NCBI RefSeq assembly: GCF_014066305.1
Contig: NW_023501067.1
Location: 434,001 to 498,000, forward strand
Source: Letharia columbiana
Taxonomy: Eukaryota; Ascomycota; Lecanoromycetes; Lecanorales; Parmeliaceae
Reading direction: 5' to 3'
DNA: 64,000 bases
Within the stretch, counting starts at the first letter, position 1. The number at the start of each line of letters is the position of its first letter. A model generated the notes under the pieces. It had not been told where the DNA came from and did no database searches. It was given only the letters and a program-made list of their open reading frames with translations. The position numbers and the translations under genes are program-made. Below are positions 1-11,719 of the stretch, piece after piece.

Positions 1-619
1 AGCTTCTTAACGACTGCGACTTGAGTTGCGTAGTCTGCGCAATCAGAAGGGATTGGTTAAGGAACTCCTCCATCAATACCCACGACTCATCCAGGCATGC
101 AGCTCGTTGGGCTTTTGATCAACACATTCGAAATTTCACAAGGATCGTAGTGTTACAAGAATCTTCTATCGCTGCTGACCTCATGCAAGGATCCAGAGCA
201 ATATAGCTGATCACTATGATGTATCTTCGCATTTGACCCGCGTTGTCACTCCGATCACAGCCTGTACAGTAATCGAAGATGGTATCCCCTCAGAGGAAGT
301 ATTTGTCCACGGTTTCGTCAGGCAACAATCCGGTCACCATTTGATCGCCAAGCACAGCTTGTCTGAATGGAGCATTAAAGAACATGCTCAGCCAGACATC
401 AGGAAATGCAATATATATAAAAACTCTTGTCTCTGCGTCATTATTGCAATGCTATCGAAGTCACCTTTCTTCTATTCTCCCGTGTCTCTTGAACTTTATC
501 ATCAATCTCTCTCAATTCCAACCCTTGCTATCTTATCATCGCCATTACTGCTCTCTGCTTCCAACAAATTATACGCTCAAATTTAGGATTACCCTCTCTA
601 CTCTTCCGCTGCTGCTAAG
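1..619. other. upstream non-coding region
   Basis: No convincing coding region is seen. The open frames are short, start at non-ATG codons or carry no recognisable composition. The right part holds a TATA-like stretch and pyrimidine-rich sequence directly before the first ATG, as expected of a fungal promoter and 5' leader. Confidence 0.5.
412..424 (+). promoter_or_regulatory. TATA-box-like element
   Basis: A TATATATAAAAA-type run lies about 200 bp upstream of the ATG at 620. It is followed by a CT-rich leader. Its role as core promoter for the downstream gene is inferred from position and sequence only. Confidence 0.4.
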
Positions 620-1330
620 ATGTGCAAAGAAGAGCGTCCCTTGTCGACGGTCAAGTTCCTCGGCGACGCCTTATCCCTGAACCATATTGCAAGCACTCCG
701 AACCCAGAAGCAAACCAAACCGACAATGGAAGAACACCAGAAGAGATCTCGGTCTTCGATAATATCTACTTACCAATCCTAACAAGAAGCGGCATTCCAA
801 TCACAGACCAAGACAGGGAAGAAATGAGACTGCGCGGTTTATCGCCCATTCCGGAAGAGCATGTCACATGGGCAAGAGCAGATCAAGCATGGCGGTCTTT
901 CGAACAATCAAGGGAGATGCAGCCAGCGCAAAGCCCAGTGCGATGGCTTTTGGACGAAAGCATGCGCTTTGAAGAACCCGAAGAATACATCAGCGACCCG
1001 GGCCTACCAACCGATGACCTTGGTAACCGATCTTTTGATCTCCCGACTTTAGCATCCTTCCTCCCGATCCCACCTCCGGAGACCTGGTCTGTCCACACAG
1101 AAGATGCTCACACCGCTAGCAGTAATTTGACGAGACTATCAGCACGCCTGCCAGGCACCGAAGGCCGTCGCTCGACAACTCCTAACCAGCTGCAAGAGCT
1201 GATGAATACTGTGCAGACCGTCAGTAGTCGTGATGCGATGTTTGGGGATGAGGGCTATCAGAGTTTGAGATCGAGTGACTCGGAGAGTGAGACGAAGGAG
1301 GGGGAGAGTGAGGAGGGGGAGGTGGAGTAG
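620..1330 (+). CDS. hypothetical acidic protein, 236 aa
   Basis: This is a single-exon frame with an ATG start and no family I recognise. The sequence is hydrophilic and Pro/Glu/Ser-rich. It ends in a strongly acidic tail of alternating Glu, Ser and Gly, suggesting a largely disordered, probably intracellular protein. No signal peptide, membrane segment or catalytic motif is visible. A TATA-like element and a pyrimidine-rich leader upstream support the chosen ATG. The overlapping frames on both strands look like shadows of this one. It is probably lineage-specific; expression data would be needed to call it a gene with certainty. Confidence 0.5.
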   Translation: MCKEERPLSTVKFLGDALSLNHIASTPNPEANQTDNGRTPEEISVFDNIYLPILTRSGIPITDQDREEMRLRGLSPIPEEHVTWARADQAWRSFEQSREMQPAQSPVRWLLDESMRFEEPEEYISDPGLPTDDLGNRSFDLPTLASFLPIPPPETWSVHTEDAHTASSNLTRLSARLPGTEGRRSTTPNQLQELMNTVQTVSSRDAMFGDEGYQSLRSSDSESETKEGESEEGEVE

Positions 1331-1837
1331 GAGAGCGACGAGAGGGAGTGGGGAGGTGTTTGAGGGATGGTTTGGGTCTTTGAAGGGAAAGGCTACGATT
1401 GACATTGGATGACGGGGCTATTGAGGTTATAGATACTAGATACTGTCGAGGTACGATCAGGTTTGGGCTGATAAGCCCCTATCTCGGGGATGAAGGGGGA
1501 AATGTTCCATAAGGTATCAATCCCAACGTCCAACACATATACCCTCCATCTCTTTTGTACCAATTCCCAAACTCGAACGCGCTGTCACACTGATGACAAC
1601 TCGTGGAGCCTGCTGATCAAATATAGCTGACAGGTGACTAACGAAGTAATCTCTGCTTCTAACGCAGTCATCCGTAAGAGGAAAAACAGCCAAGTTTACT
1701 ACTGCAATATTCTTTCCTGTCTGTCAAACCACATTCACGCCTGATTTCCTACTACTCTGCTATGCATCAGTCAACTCCACCCCCCCCCGACCTTCCACCT
1801 CTTCCACCAACCCCCTCCCCCTCCCCCTCCCGCACCA

Positions 1838-2473
1838 ATGCGAAACTTCAACCTCCACGGCCCCTTGACCGGCGAAACCTGGCCGGAACAACGCGCCATC
1901 CGCGCCTACGTGGCTTTCCACCGATGGAAAGCCAGCAGGGTCGACTGGACAACGCCAGGCAGCGGGCAACTCCCTTTGCTGACCCGGCGCCTCGACTTCG
2001 TCGACCACATCCCCGTCAGCCGCGGAGTCTACATCCTGCGCTGCGGGTCGACGTTGCGGAGAGTTGACGAGATACAGGACATGCTCATGCAGATGGGGTT
2101 CACGCTCCGCGGCATGGGACGGCGGCACGCGAGGGGGGAGAGCGTCGACGATGGGAAGGTCGGGTACCTGAAGGGGCATTTCTGGGCTTGGGTCGGATAC
2201 CTGACGAAGCTTTGGCGGTGTATGACGACGGCTGGGATGCTGGGTTTCAGTTTCTTGGTCGTGAGTGAGGCGGCGGGGTTGCTGCAGGTGGCGGAGGAGG
2301 TGGCGGCGTTTGTGAGGGATATGGATTTCGCTGGTGTGGTGTTTTTGAGCGAGGAGTGGGATGAAGAGGCGAGGGAATGGACAGAGGCGATGTTGAGGGA
2401 GGAAGATTGGTTGGCTGAGGGGGCTTGGAGGGAACGGTTCTGTGACATTCTGCGAGGAAGAGATACGTTATAG
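1838..2473 (+). CDS. hypothetical protein, 211 aa
   Basis: Single exon with ATG start, GC-rich in the 5' half. The composition is that of a folded globular protein: mixed hydrophobic and charged residues, several Trp residues, and a hydrophobic patch around residues 125-155 that is too polar for a clear membrane helix. I do not recognise the family. A CCCCTCC-rich leader precedes the ATG. A shorter frame on the same strand and a minus-strand frame cover the same DNA but have low-complexity Pro/Arg translations, so I treat them as shadows. Confidence 0.5.
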   Translation: MRNFNLHGPLTGETWPEQRAIRAYVAFHRWKASRVDWTTPGSGQLPLLTRRLDFVDHIPVSRGVYILRCGSTLRRVDEIQDMLMQMGFTLRGMGRRHARGESVDDGKVGYLKGHFWAWVGYLTKLWRCMTTAGMLGFSFLVVSEAAGLLQVAEEVAAFVRDMDFAGVVFLSEEWDEEAREWTEAMLREEDWLAEGAWRERFCDILRGRDTL

Positions 2474-2904
2474 TCTCTTTCAGGTAATAGATATTTACAC
2501 ATACTTATCTTTTTCTTTATCCTCTTGTTGACGTGGGACTTGGTGATAGTTTAGATGTGTAGATAGAATGGTTGATTTGATCCACAACATCGAACGCACT
2601 TGCCAAGCAGGATGGCGCATGGCCTGCATCCGGTGCAAAACAATGGTACCATGACTGGTGAAAATTTTCAGTATGCTAGCTCGCATTGATGGTACAGAGA
2701 TAACTCACTAGATTCTGCAGAGATTTAATGCCATTATGCGTACTGAGCAAAGGCGCCAAGGCTTATATTGCAATATCGTTTCCTATTAAAATCCGCTTAC
2801 GCACCGCTCCTTCCTCCTCTTCTTCTTCCTACTCCACGGTACCAGTAAAATCAGTTTCAATCACCTGCCCAACCCTGGAACGACTTACTTTTCACAATTC
2901 CCAA

Positions 2905-3753
2905 ATGCCTTTCCAATCTCACAACTCGGCCGCGAACATGCCGCCACCCAAGCAGCTATCATACCAAGTCCAATACTGGAAAAAGCCCATGGGTATTAAT
3001 GATCATCACAACTTCCCAATCTCCGATACTGCGGCAGCAGAGATGAGGCAAAATGCCACTCAAAACCTCTCGAGACTCCCAGGCCAGCTCCACCAACTGG
3101 CCGTCGGCTCAACATGGGAAAGATCTTCAGAGCAGAGCATGAGGGAGTACCAGCTTTTAGACTATGCTGCGCAAAACATTGACATTTTGAAAGCGATGAA
3201 CATCAGGGACAGAGATCGAAACCAGGAAGAAGCCAGTAGAAAGAAGAAGGAGGAAGCGCCTGGGGTGCTAAATGCGATCAAGTATTGGGTATGTCCGCAA
3301 GAGATGAAGAAAACGAGAAACGACATGCGAAAATTGAGGGAACGCGGTCGCTACGCCCGTTGCGTGAAAGACTGCATGCCGGAAATCCTCGATGGGACTG
3401 ACATGCGGTGGTCTGGCACGCCTGACTTCGTTTACGTAATGAAGAATGTGGAATGGATCATGGAAAAGGCGCGAGCGACAGCCACAAAGGTGCAGACGGA
3501 TAATCCAGACGGCCACTGGGCTATCGAGCTTCTCAATTTTTACTCGGATAGCTGGATTGTATGGCTCGATGATTTCAATGAGAATTTTCAGACTAATTGG
3601 TATGATCTTGACAAGAAGATCGAGGGTGCGAAGCAGAGAGCTGAAGTAGCGGAGGAGATTGTCGAAGAGATCGAGAAGGAGAGGAGGATGCGGATGCCAG
3701 TTGGACTTGCATGGGGATTGGCGTCAGAGAATTTCAGAGAAAGAGATCCGTAA
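2905..3753 (+). CDS. hypothetical helical protein, about 282 aa
   Basis: The frame is open from an ATG at 2728, but its first 59 codons are Ser/Pro-rich and look like translated leader. The ATG at 2905 (context CCAAATGCC) is the more likely start. The protein is charged and Lys/Arg/Glu-rich, with a probable helical or coiled-coil C-terminus rich in EEIVEEIEKE-like residues. Trp-rich stretches occur in the middle. There is no signal peptide, membrane segment or known catalytic motif. I do not recognise the family. Using the upstream ATG would give 341 aa. Confidence 0.5.
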   Translation: MPFQSHNSAANMPPPKQLSYQVQYWKKPMGINDHHNFPISDTAAAEMRQNATQNLSRLPGQLHQLAVGSTWERSSEQSMREYQLLDYAAQNIDILKAMNIRDRDRNQEEASRKKKEEAPGVLNAIKYWVCPQEMKKTRNDMRKLRERGRYARCVKDCMPEILDGTDMRWSGTPDFVYVMKNVEWIMEKARATATKVQTDNPDGHWAIELLNFYSDSWIVWLDDFNENFQTNWYDLDKKIEGAKQRAEVAEEIVEEIEKERRMRMPVGLAWGLASENFRERDP

Positions 3754-6023
3754 AGTCATAAGTCGGCAACTCGTAAACCAGTACCAAAAATCTCACATTG
3801 CATTTCCTTGACAATTGTTTCTGACCTGTTCAGTCAATCAGCTTCCACTCTTGGCTGCCTTCTAGGTCTAACAGTCACAATCTGTTGAGATGCCACAACT
3901 AGTGCCGCTTTCCTCTAGCCTCCATATCTTGCGATCAAATTTCCATCGTGTTGATATTGCCGCAGCAGTGGTAGCATATCGCCGTTCGAAATTGACCTGC
4001 TTTGGCCGTGAGAGCTGAGAGACGGCTGGCGTCTGTCGTTCGGCACCTTCATAATAGGCATATTGCTGCAGTGCAAGGCAACTACCAAATTCAGAGCACT
4101 TTTGTGCGATATGCCGACATTAGTCGAAGGTATAGGGTACTTGACGCTGATCAGGGTCGTGGCTGATAGACAAATGGCACAATTCAGGGCAGCTTCAACA
4201 AACTCCTTTCATCCGTCCACGATTTCGCAGAGCAAGTGCCATGGTTTACCACTATGCTTGGGGCCAAGACCCAAGGATGAAGGACAAGCCGAATGTATTC
4301 TCTCGTTTTCTGCTTGCAACCTCGGATTTTCGTCCTTGTAGAAGCTTGGCTTCTAAGAATAGGCGCATTCTTTTTCGAATAGCTTTCCAAAAGCCTTTCA
4401 GCTCCTGTACATTCCTACCATCAACCCCTCTAGTACTACTTCGCACCAAATTGGTTCAAGACCAAAGGCTGTCAACTTCCTACATAGCAATGACAATCCC
4501 TCGTCTAGGTCGTCCTTGGATACGGCCCAATATCTCCCCTGAGCTGGCACCAAAGACAAGCCGGTGAAGAGACAGGACCATCCAAAATGGCTGCTCGAGT
4601 AGTCTACCACCGATAAAGACAGCGAGGGCCATTTTCTGAGTTTGAAAGGGAGATCGCGCTGCAGAGTTTACTAGAAAAGTCAGAAAGTGCCGTCAATGAA
4701 ATTTGTAGCAAGTCACAAGAAGAAAATCGTAATGATCAGGCTTGCGAAGAAGATGAAGCTCAGAAGGAGGACAAACAGAGCTTGCGTAGCTGGCCAGAAC
4801 TGGTGGTTGCACATGGGGGAGAAGATCTAGGGCTTGGGGGCGACAGATCGGCGGAGCTCGCTGCTATGTATCGCAAATTCGTGCCGATGGTCTTAATGAG
4901 GAGATGCAGGAAGGAAGGAACATTGCGAAAACTGCAGGTCCGAGCGCGGGAGCAAGTACAAGAATCAAGGATTGCGCCGAGAGCAATATGAGTAGGTCCC
5001 GTAGAGGCTTCTGTAGCAAACAGTAGGCCAATACTGGAGACCAATTAGGCGCTTAATTCCCAAGACGTAGCTGCGCCATTCAATGTCCTTCTTCAGAGCG
5101 TGCCTTGATCGCCAGCCGAATGTTCTCAAGCATCCTCAAGAACGCACTATCAAACCCATCGAGACTCTGGAGGGACGTCCACTTGATGGCGAGCTTCTGC
5201 TATAATCAAATACGTTCGTATCTCTGGCTTTCTTCAATTTGTCTTTCCTATCATTCATTGTCCCGGTAGCAATGGACTGGTATTGGTTTGGTCCACGGCG
5301 ACCGTTACATTCTCGTCGCCTTGATTTCTCTGTGGTTCAAGTGGCTACTCTATTGCATCTGATAGGAGCGCTACATGCGATTGGAGAACTGAATTAGTGG
5401 ACACGAAGTAGAAACCGTATCGCGGATCTAGAGATACAGGTAGAAATAGACAGTCACTATCGTTGATATTATTAGGTGGTGGGAGCAGAGAAGAAGTGCC
5501 TCGAAGGGAGGGCTAAGGACGCCAAGACTTGTAGATGATGATCTTATCTAATCTAATCTATGAACCAAAACGAGCTAGACCTTAACAAGCCACGCCAAGG
5601 AAAAGCTTCCGTAATTCAGCTTTTGACGTCAATCGAGAGACATCATGCCAACTCAATTACAGACAATGAAGTGGTGCAGAAGCTTCTGCTTGACTGATAT
5701 AATCCTACGTACGGGATCGTACGGGGCATAAAATACATGCATAAAACACTCTGCTCGTTCAGCATGCCGCAAACGAGTGCTGCATTCTCCCTCTCCTTTG
5801 TCTACCCTCAAAAGTTCCGTTTCTCCGCTTGCTTGTTGGATGATTCTTTGTTATTTACGCATTCCTTTGTCACTCTGAAAACAGTAATCCTGAAGCGGGT
5901 AGGGTGGGGAAATGGAGCTGAATCTTTCTGTCGTTTGAGATGGGTTTAGTTTCAACGCTTGTTCCCCATTCCATTTCTCTAAGTCTTTAGAATTACGTGG
6001 GGCGCGAGTAAGATCGAGTAGAA
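3754..6023. other. long intergenic region
   Basis: About 2.3 kb lies between the unknown gene and the kinase. Frames here are short (under 110 codons), overlap each other in both directions and show no recognisable domains. Two minus-strand frames (about 4398-4610 and 4760-5044) have protein-like stretches and could be remnants, but I could not join them into a gene. A TA-rich promoter-like stretch lies near 5725. Confidence 0.4.
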
Positions 6024-8431
6024 ATGTCCACGAACAAGCGGCAGAGTATCTCTGATGAGGCCGCCAAGAGCAATGGCGAACCTCACTCTGCGTCTCCACG
6101 GAAAAAATTGCGATTGTCTTCGTTCATTGAAGTAGATAGAGATAGAAGACACGTAAAAGCTGATGCGATCCAAGACGGTAATTACAAGCCACCCTCTGCT
6201 CCCATACAGCCATCCTGACTACACCATCGACTAATTACTGTCTCAGAGGGAGCCAGACCATCCGAGCGAAATAAACGATCCTCTTTTGGACACCTGCGGC
6301 CTGGAAAAGTGCCCACTCCACCCTCTCCGAACTCTTTTCCGTATTCTGGTCCGCCAGAACTGTTCGACGTCACACCCGGCCTACTAGATGCAATGTTTCT
6401 AGCCGATGATGAATCACCTTTCTGGAACACCGACCATGCTGCATTCATCAAGTCGGCTGCCGGTCTCGAGAATGAAAATTGGCTTGGCAAGCGGCCACTG
6501 GGTTCAGGAAGTTTTGGAACAGCAGGTCTGTGGGAATTGCGAGATGACAATAACGTTGTGATAGAGGTACTGTCAGATTTCTGTTCTGTTCTGTTAAGCG
6601 GCTGAATGATATTCAAGCAAATCGTCATCAAAGAAAGCAAGACTATACCTGTCGAAAAATGGACCGGGGAAGTGCCCGAGGAGGTCAAAATGATGCGCAG
6701 GCTGAATAAGACCGGCTGCCAGGCTGTGCCCAAACTGATAGCGTACAAACGTTATATGCATGTCAGAAAACATCGCATATATATGGAGTATTGTCCCTAT
6801 GGTGATTTAGTAACGCTTAATGTCAACTATAAAAGATTCAGGTTGGTGGATCCTTACCTGTAAGTTTTCTTGTCTTCGCCTAACAAGCAAAGGACCTATT
6901 TTCCGGAGCCATTCTTATGGCACACTTTTAACAACCTTGTTAAAGTAGCTGCAGCGATGGAGAATGGACCGGATGACACCAATTGGGGCTATCGAATCGT
7001 GCACCGTGATTTGAAGCCCGCAAATAGTTAGTCTTTCCATTCCAAATTGCCTGGGCTGAGTTAGACACTCAATAACATGGATAGTATTCCTAGGCGTCGA
7101 GAACAAAGATAGTGCATTTTCATCATACCCAGTCGCCAAGACTGGAGATTGGGGTCTTGCTATCAAAATCAAGCACGGTGACCAAGGAAACCCAATTGGA
7201 CTTCGAGGCGCTGGAACCCAAGGGTATTACGCCCCAGTGAGTACTGTCCAACCCAATGTTGGCAAGTCACTAATTCTCATGAAAGGAGCAAAGACTTTTC
7301 CACTCAGGAATTGCACTTACGACCCAAATGAACAGGCACCTAGACGGGACAGCTCCACTGCCAAAAATTTCTGCGCACACCAACATATGGGGCATTGGCG
7401 CAATAATGTTTGAACTACTGACACATGAGGCCGTCGTGTATTATTTGACTGATGACGAGTGGACTGTCAATGAGGCTTTTTTCGACATTCCGAACGTCCG
7501 AACCCCAAGATACAGCGGCGCTCTAACAGAGCTGATAAAGCTTTGCCTAATGCCAGAGCCATGGGATCGTCCGAGCATCGAAGAGCTTGAACTCAAGATC
7601 GGGGCAAAGTGTCAGCGCATAATGAACGAGTATACTGCCAATCCAAGCCTACAGAAACAAGATCGACTTTACTACGCAGGTAGCGAGATCAACCAAATGC
7701 CGCCTGGGGACTGGAATTACTGGAATCCTGTTGTGAAGGATGTGCCGAAGCCATCGGACCTCCCAGATCCAAAAGAACCTAAAAACCCTTTCACTGAAAC
7801 CATCAAATATCCACCTTTTCCCACATCGGAACTAGATGGCCCCGAGGAGGAAGGAGGAGAGGTGCAGGAAACCCGTGTCAAATCCAGTGACGACGACGAC
7901 GACGACGACGACGACAAGGATAATTGGAGATATGACGGCAATGATGAGGATATTTGGAGAGATGACGATGACGACGATGAGGACACTCACCACGAAGCAT
8001 CCGAGGGCCCAAGAGTGGACGGCGTTGGAAAGCCCATTGTTGTATCGGACGGTACTTCAAGCGGTCGTAATGGCAATGACCTTAAAGATCCGGTCGTTAT
8101 ATCTGACAGTGATGAGGAGGATGAATTACACGAGAGGAGCGAGAGAAACGAGTTCAATCGGGGTGATGAAGTCGATGAAGGAGAAGAAGACAACTGGGCA
8201 AATGAGAATAACGAGCGCAATCCGGTCGTTATATCTGACAGCGATGAAGAAGATGAGTTAGACGAGAAGAGCGAGAGAAAAGAGGTCAAACATGGTGATG
8301 AGGGAGAAGAAGGCAGTTGGGCAAATGAAAACAACGAGAGCAATTGGGGCGATGGGAGCGAGGACGAGAGTTCTTCCGATGACAGCGACGCAAGGCGCCG
8401 GATGGCTATAAAGAAACCTCCAGGCACTTAA
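6024..8431 (+). CDS. Ser/Thr protein kinase with acidic, SIM-like repeat tail
   Basis: Inferred exons: 6024-6177, 6247-6566, 6618-6841, 6893-7026, 7085-7236 and 7286-8431 (709 aa). The kinase domain spans roughly residues 130-390: a Gly-rich loop (GSGSFGTAG), the VIK lysine, a hinge MEYCPYGDL, a PEPFLWHTF segment, the catalytic loop HRDLKPAN, then DWG where most kinases have DFG, and the activation-segment end YAP. After about residue 430 the tail is disordered and very acidic. It has nine Asp residues encoded by a GAC run, then two 41-44-residue repeats each beginning with PVVISDSDEEDE, which resembles a SUMO-interaction motif. The third intron is ambiguous: GTAAGT at 6860 would make it only 33 nt, while GTTGGT at 6842 gives 51 nt and family-like spacing. 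Substrate unknown. All catalytic motifs are present, so it should be active. Confidence 0.85.
7889..7915 (+). repeat. (GAC)n trinucleotide run inside the kinase gene
   Basis: Nine consecutive GAC codons encode a poly-Asp tract in the disordered tail of the kinase. Length variation between strains is likely, as with other coding microsatellites. Confidence 0.9.
8087..8341 (+). repeat. two-copy 132/123-bp in-frame repeat with SIM-like cores
   Basis: Unit 1 (8087-8218) and unit 2 (8219-8341) are near-identical at their start (a shared CCGGTCGTTATATCTGACAG). They diverge mainly by small in-frame losses later. Each encodes a hydrophobic PVVIS core followed by SDSDEEDE and ends in WANENNE. A weaker third core, KPIVVSDG, lies just upstream. 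Preservation of frame in both copies suggests selection at the protein level. Confidence 0.85.
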
Positions 8432-8981
8432 ATATGGCAGACGAGCAGGGTACCAATACCGGCCTCACGTTGGTGCCGTGTCGACCAGAGCACTTTCTTT
8501 ACTAGTTAACCGCCAATAATTCAAAGAAATGTTGGTTGACAGGAAATTAAGAAAGGTATACTACGATCGGGTTAGAACGTTGTATCGTTGCCGCTTCTCG
8601 AAGTTTGGCTGCAATGCCTTGAATGTTCTTTGTTCCTTGATTATGCCTAGCACTTCACAAGTCGGTGTGCCTAATTCGGGCCCTTTCATCCAATGAGAAC
8701 AATATTAAGCAACAATATCAAGGGCTGGTGTGTGGTTCTTAGCAAAAATCAAACCGTCCACCTGTAACATTGATTCTGCCCAATGCGGTGTGACTTCTAC
8801 TCGCCACTGAACTCAATCTACGCATTCGGCATTCGACCTGAATGTACGAGGAGACTTCTGATGGCAAATGGACCACACCTACACCAAGGCGTGAAGCTCG
8901 AATGTACCCCTCGAGCTCGCTTTGACTTCCGCAACGCCCCCACTGAACAGTGAGCCCCGGTCAAAATCTGAAGCTCGAGCC

Positions 8982-10005
8982 ATGCTAGGGTTCCTCGACT
9001 ACTGGCGACAAGAAGCTCAGGGTTTGTATAGACAGGTCCCGGAAGGTGAAGATAGTTCCAGCCGGGAAAGGCACAATACCCCTAGACCCACCAACCTGCA
9101 CTTTGTTGTTCAAAAGATCTACGAAGTGGCGCCCTTTTTGCTATTGCTCAATCTGGTTTTCGCTACCGTCTGGACTGCTCAGGGGTTGTTGCACATCTCC
9201 AAGCGACCGAGGGCCGTTATCCCTGACAGTAAGATCTAATTACCATGAGCAATTGCCTGGTGAGACATGAAGTCCTAACCGCTGGTGGCTAATTAGTTCC
9301 TATCATATCTACAACATTCGATGAAAATGCGACATTCATGGCCCCGGCTTCGCCAGAAAGCGACGCAGCGTGGGAAGCCTTAAGACCCAGTGAGGAATTC
9401 CCCCTCGCCCCACATTTATCAGCTACCACTGAACATACTCCGCGCACAGAAGGAGGGGGTGCAATCGTAGTTCCGAACGCCAAAGCCTACGGACTCAAGC
9501 CCGGCATCCCCATGAAGACAGGACCCGACGTCTACGGCATCTCCATGTTTCACCAATTGCACTGCCTTGTATATATCCCCCAAGTCAATCAGCTTTCCAG
9601 GCCCTCACTCGCCCTCAGCTAACATCATCCCATCTGCAGACAGTCCTCCGAGCGAGCTACTACGCCGCCCTCAACGGCACCCTTCCCGCCTTCACCCAAC
9701 CCGGCATCGAACTCGTCTCTGAGGAGAAGAAACTCATGTTACTTCGCGGACATACCGCCCACTGCTTCGACTATGTACGGCAGGGCATCATGTGCGCGGG
9801 CGATCTGACTATCGAGTCTGCGAATGAGTTCCCCGAAAAATGGCTCGAGGGCATCGGCGAGGATGCACTTCGTGAGAAGTATGGAGGACACAAGCCGGTG
9901 CTTGTGGATGGGTGGGGGATCAAGCATCAGTGCCGGAACTTCGGTGAGGCGTGGGATTGGACATCTAGGAATAGAGTTCCTGATGGTTCTGGTGTGGTGC
10001 TGTAG
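8982..10005 (+). CDS. UstYa-family (DUF3328) protein
   Basis: Inferred exons 8982-9228, 9297-9568 and 9640-10005 (294 aa). A single membrane segment (FLLLLNLVFATVWTAQGLL) lies near residues 50-70 after a short cytosolic N-terminus. The two family signatures are present: HQLHCL before the second intron and HCFDYVRQGIMC in the last exon. UstYa-family members are oxidases or cyclases, best known from ustiloxin and other fungal ribosomal-peptide pathways and also found near other secondary-metabolite genes. The start is the first in-frame ATG. No adjacent peptide precursor, P450, methyltransferase or transporter is visible, so its substrate cannot be proposed. Confidence 0.85.
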
Positions 10006-11719
10006 CGTGTGGGAGAGGGGTTTGCTTTTGGTCTCTCGAGTTTGGAATTTCTTGAAAATGTACGTTGGCATTCAATTGGTGCGCGATGACTGGTGTCAGC
10101 GGATATCTGGAGGTCGTTGTGTAGCACGGGATGGCCACCCACAGCCGCGGTGCCGATGCTAAGTGCGATGGGGACATGTATGGACCTCGATCACTCTTCC
10201 ACGTGATGTTGTGAGTCCTAGCCAGAAAGTCATCTCCTTGAGACCGATCCCGCGACGATAGTAGATCTGATAGTCGTGCGAATCCGAAGTAAGAGCTGTG
10301 CTATGCACCGAAAAACTTCTCGGGCCAGAGCCAAGCATAAAACTGGTAGGCTGTTGGACCGCAATTAAGGTTCATTTCATTGAACTTTGATATTGGTTTC
10401 ACTTTTGCTTTTGTCGCTACCCGGACGGAGCCGCTTAGCGCTGTATCAAAAGAAACGCCTGTGGTGCGCCCGTTGTCAGAGCGGCCATTTTCTGTTCAGT
10501 AGGGACTCGTCTGTTTGGAGCAAGCCACTTGAGGAGCCTTCATCGAATTTTTCCACTATCGATCGTGTCTTCTATGAACAGCGTAGCTTCCTCATCCGCT
10601 TCTGCTGCCATGCCTACTAGCCCGCCACATTGTCCTTGACGCGTTCTAGTGCTACGTATGCATACTGCGGCTTCACCTACTTGATCAGGGTCTTTCAAAA
10701 TTTTCAGAAAAGACACGTGTGTATGGTTCAGCGTGTTGTGTTTGATCTGCCAACTTTCTATCTACCCCAGCGTTCCGTTCCCCGTTTCCAAATGGTATGC
10801 CCTACATTACGAAGTATTCTATAGTAGCTGTAGTACAGTTATCAAATCCTCACTCCAGATAGGCCCATACCTATCATCTTGAGAGCCTTTGATGGCTGCA
10901 CTCACCTGTTGTAGCAGACTTCAATATGTAGGAGTAGTGCATGGGCAAGACATATCCTAGCATCCTTTCATCTTCTATCTACTGCGGACGCATCTTAAAA
11001 GCTCATGATGATCTTGTTTCATCACTACTGTCTATTGAAGCCTTGTCGTCTATCAAAAGCTCTACTGAGTACGGTGCCATCGAAAGTTTCGCCAAGCTTC
11101 CAGTGCGTTCTGACTGCCATACCTGGGCAGGCCCACGTGGACAAGCGCTCCGAGATCGGTGCCGCTGGTTCGCAGCGGTTCGTTACGGGCAGGTGCACTA
11201 TCTCCACTATCTCAACGTCCATTTAGACGACATCTGTTTACTTCTCTGCAACGTCTCCTCGCATTCCACTGATTTCAGCGATTCGTCCTCGAATGCTTTC
11301 TTTCATGCATCCGGTGAACAGTCTGAGCTTCTCTACTGCCAAGGGACTCAACGAACTTATGCTAGCAGCTCCCCAACGCCTTGGCACACAGGGCTACCCA
11401 ACAGGCCTTGGATGAAAGCAAGCCCAAGATGCTGTGAGGATTCCGTGAAGGCTACAAGGGCGGATGGCTAGGTATGATGAATTGGAGACATATACGGGTT
11501 TCAATACACCCGATCATCATCATCATTCTTACACCATGCCTCCCAGGCTGTCTTGCTGCTGCTGGCACAAGTTCTGAGGGTCCAAGGTCCTGTGTGAGCA
11601 AGTTTGCGGGATTCTCAGGTATAAGTATCTGGGTTTTTCCCCTTTCTTTTTCTCTTTTTCTTTTTCTCCTCCACCAAAAGCTCTCACTACCAATGCTCTT
11701 ACACTCACACAACATTACA
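10006..11719. other. intergenic region
   Basis: About 1.7 kb with no recognisable gene. The longest plus frame (10941-11471) is Ser/Cys-rich without domain features. It is followed by a strong polypyrimidine stretch (11640-11680) that looks like the leader of the next gene. Confidence 0.4.

Noticed and set aside
10941..11471. 176-codon plus-strand frame
   Set aside because: No domain, signal or splice evidence, and several overlapping frames of similar quality.
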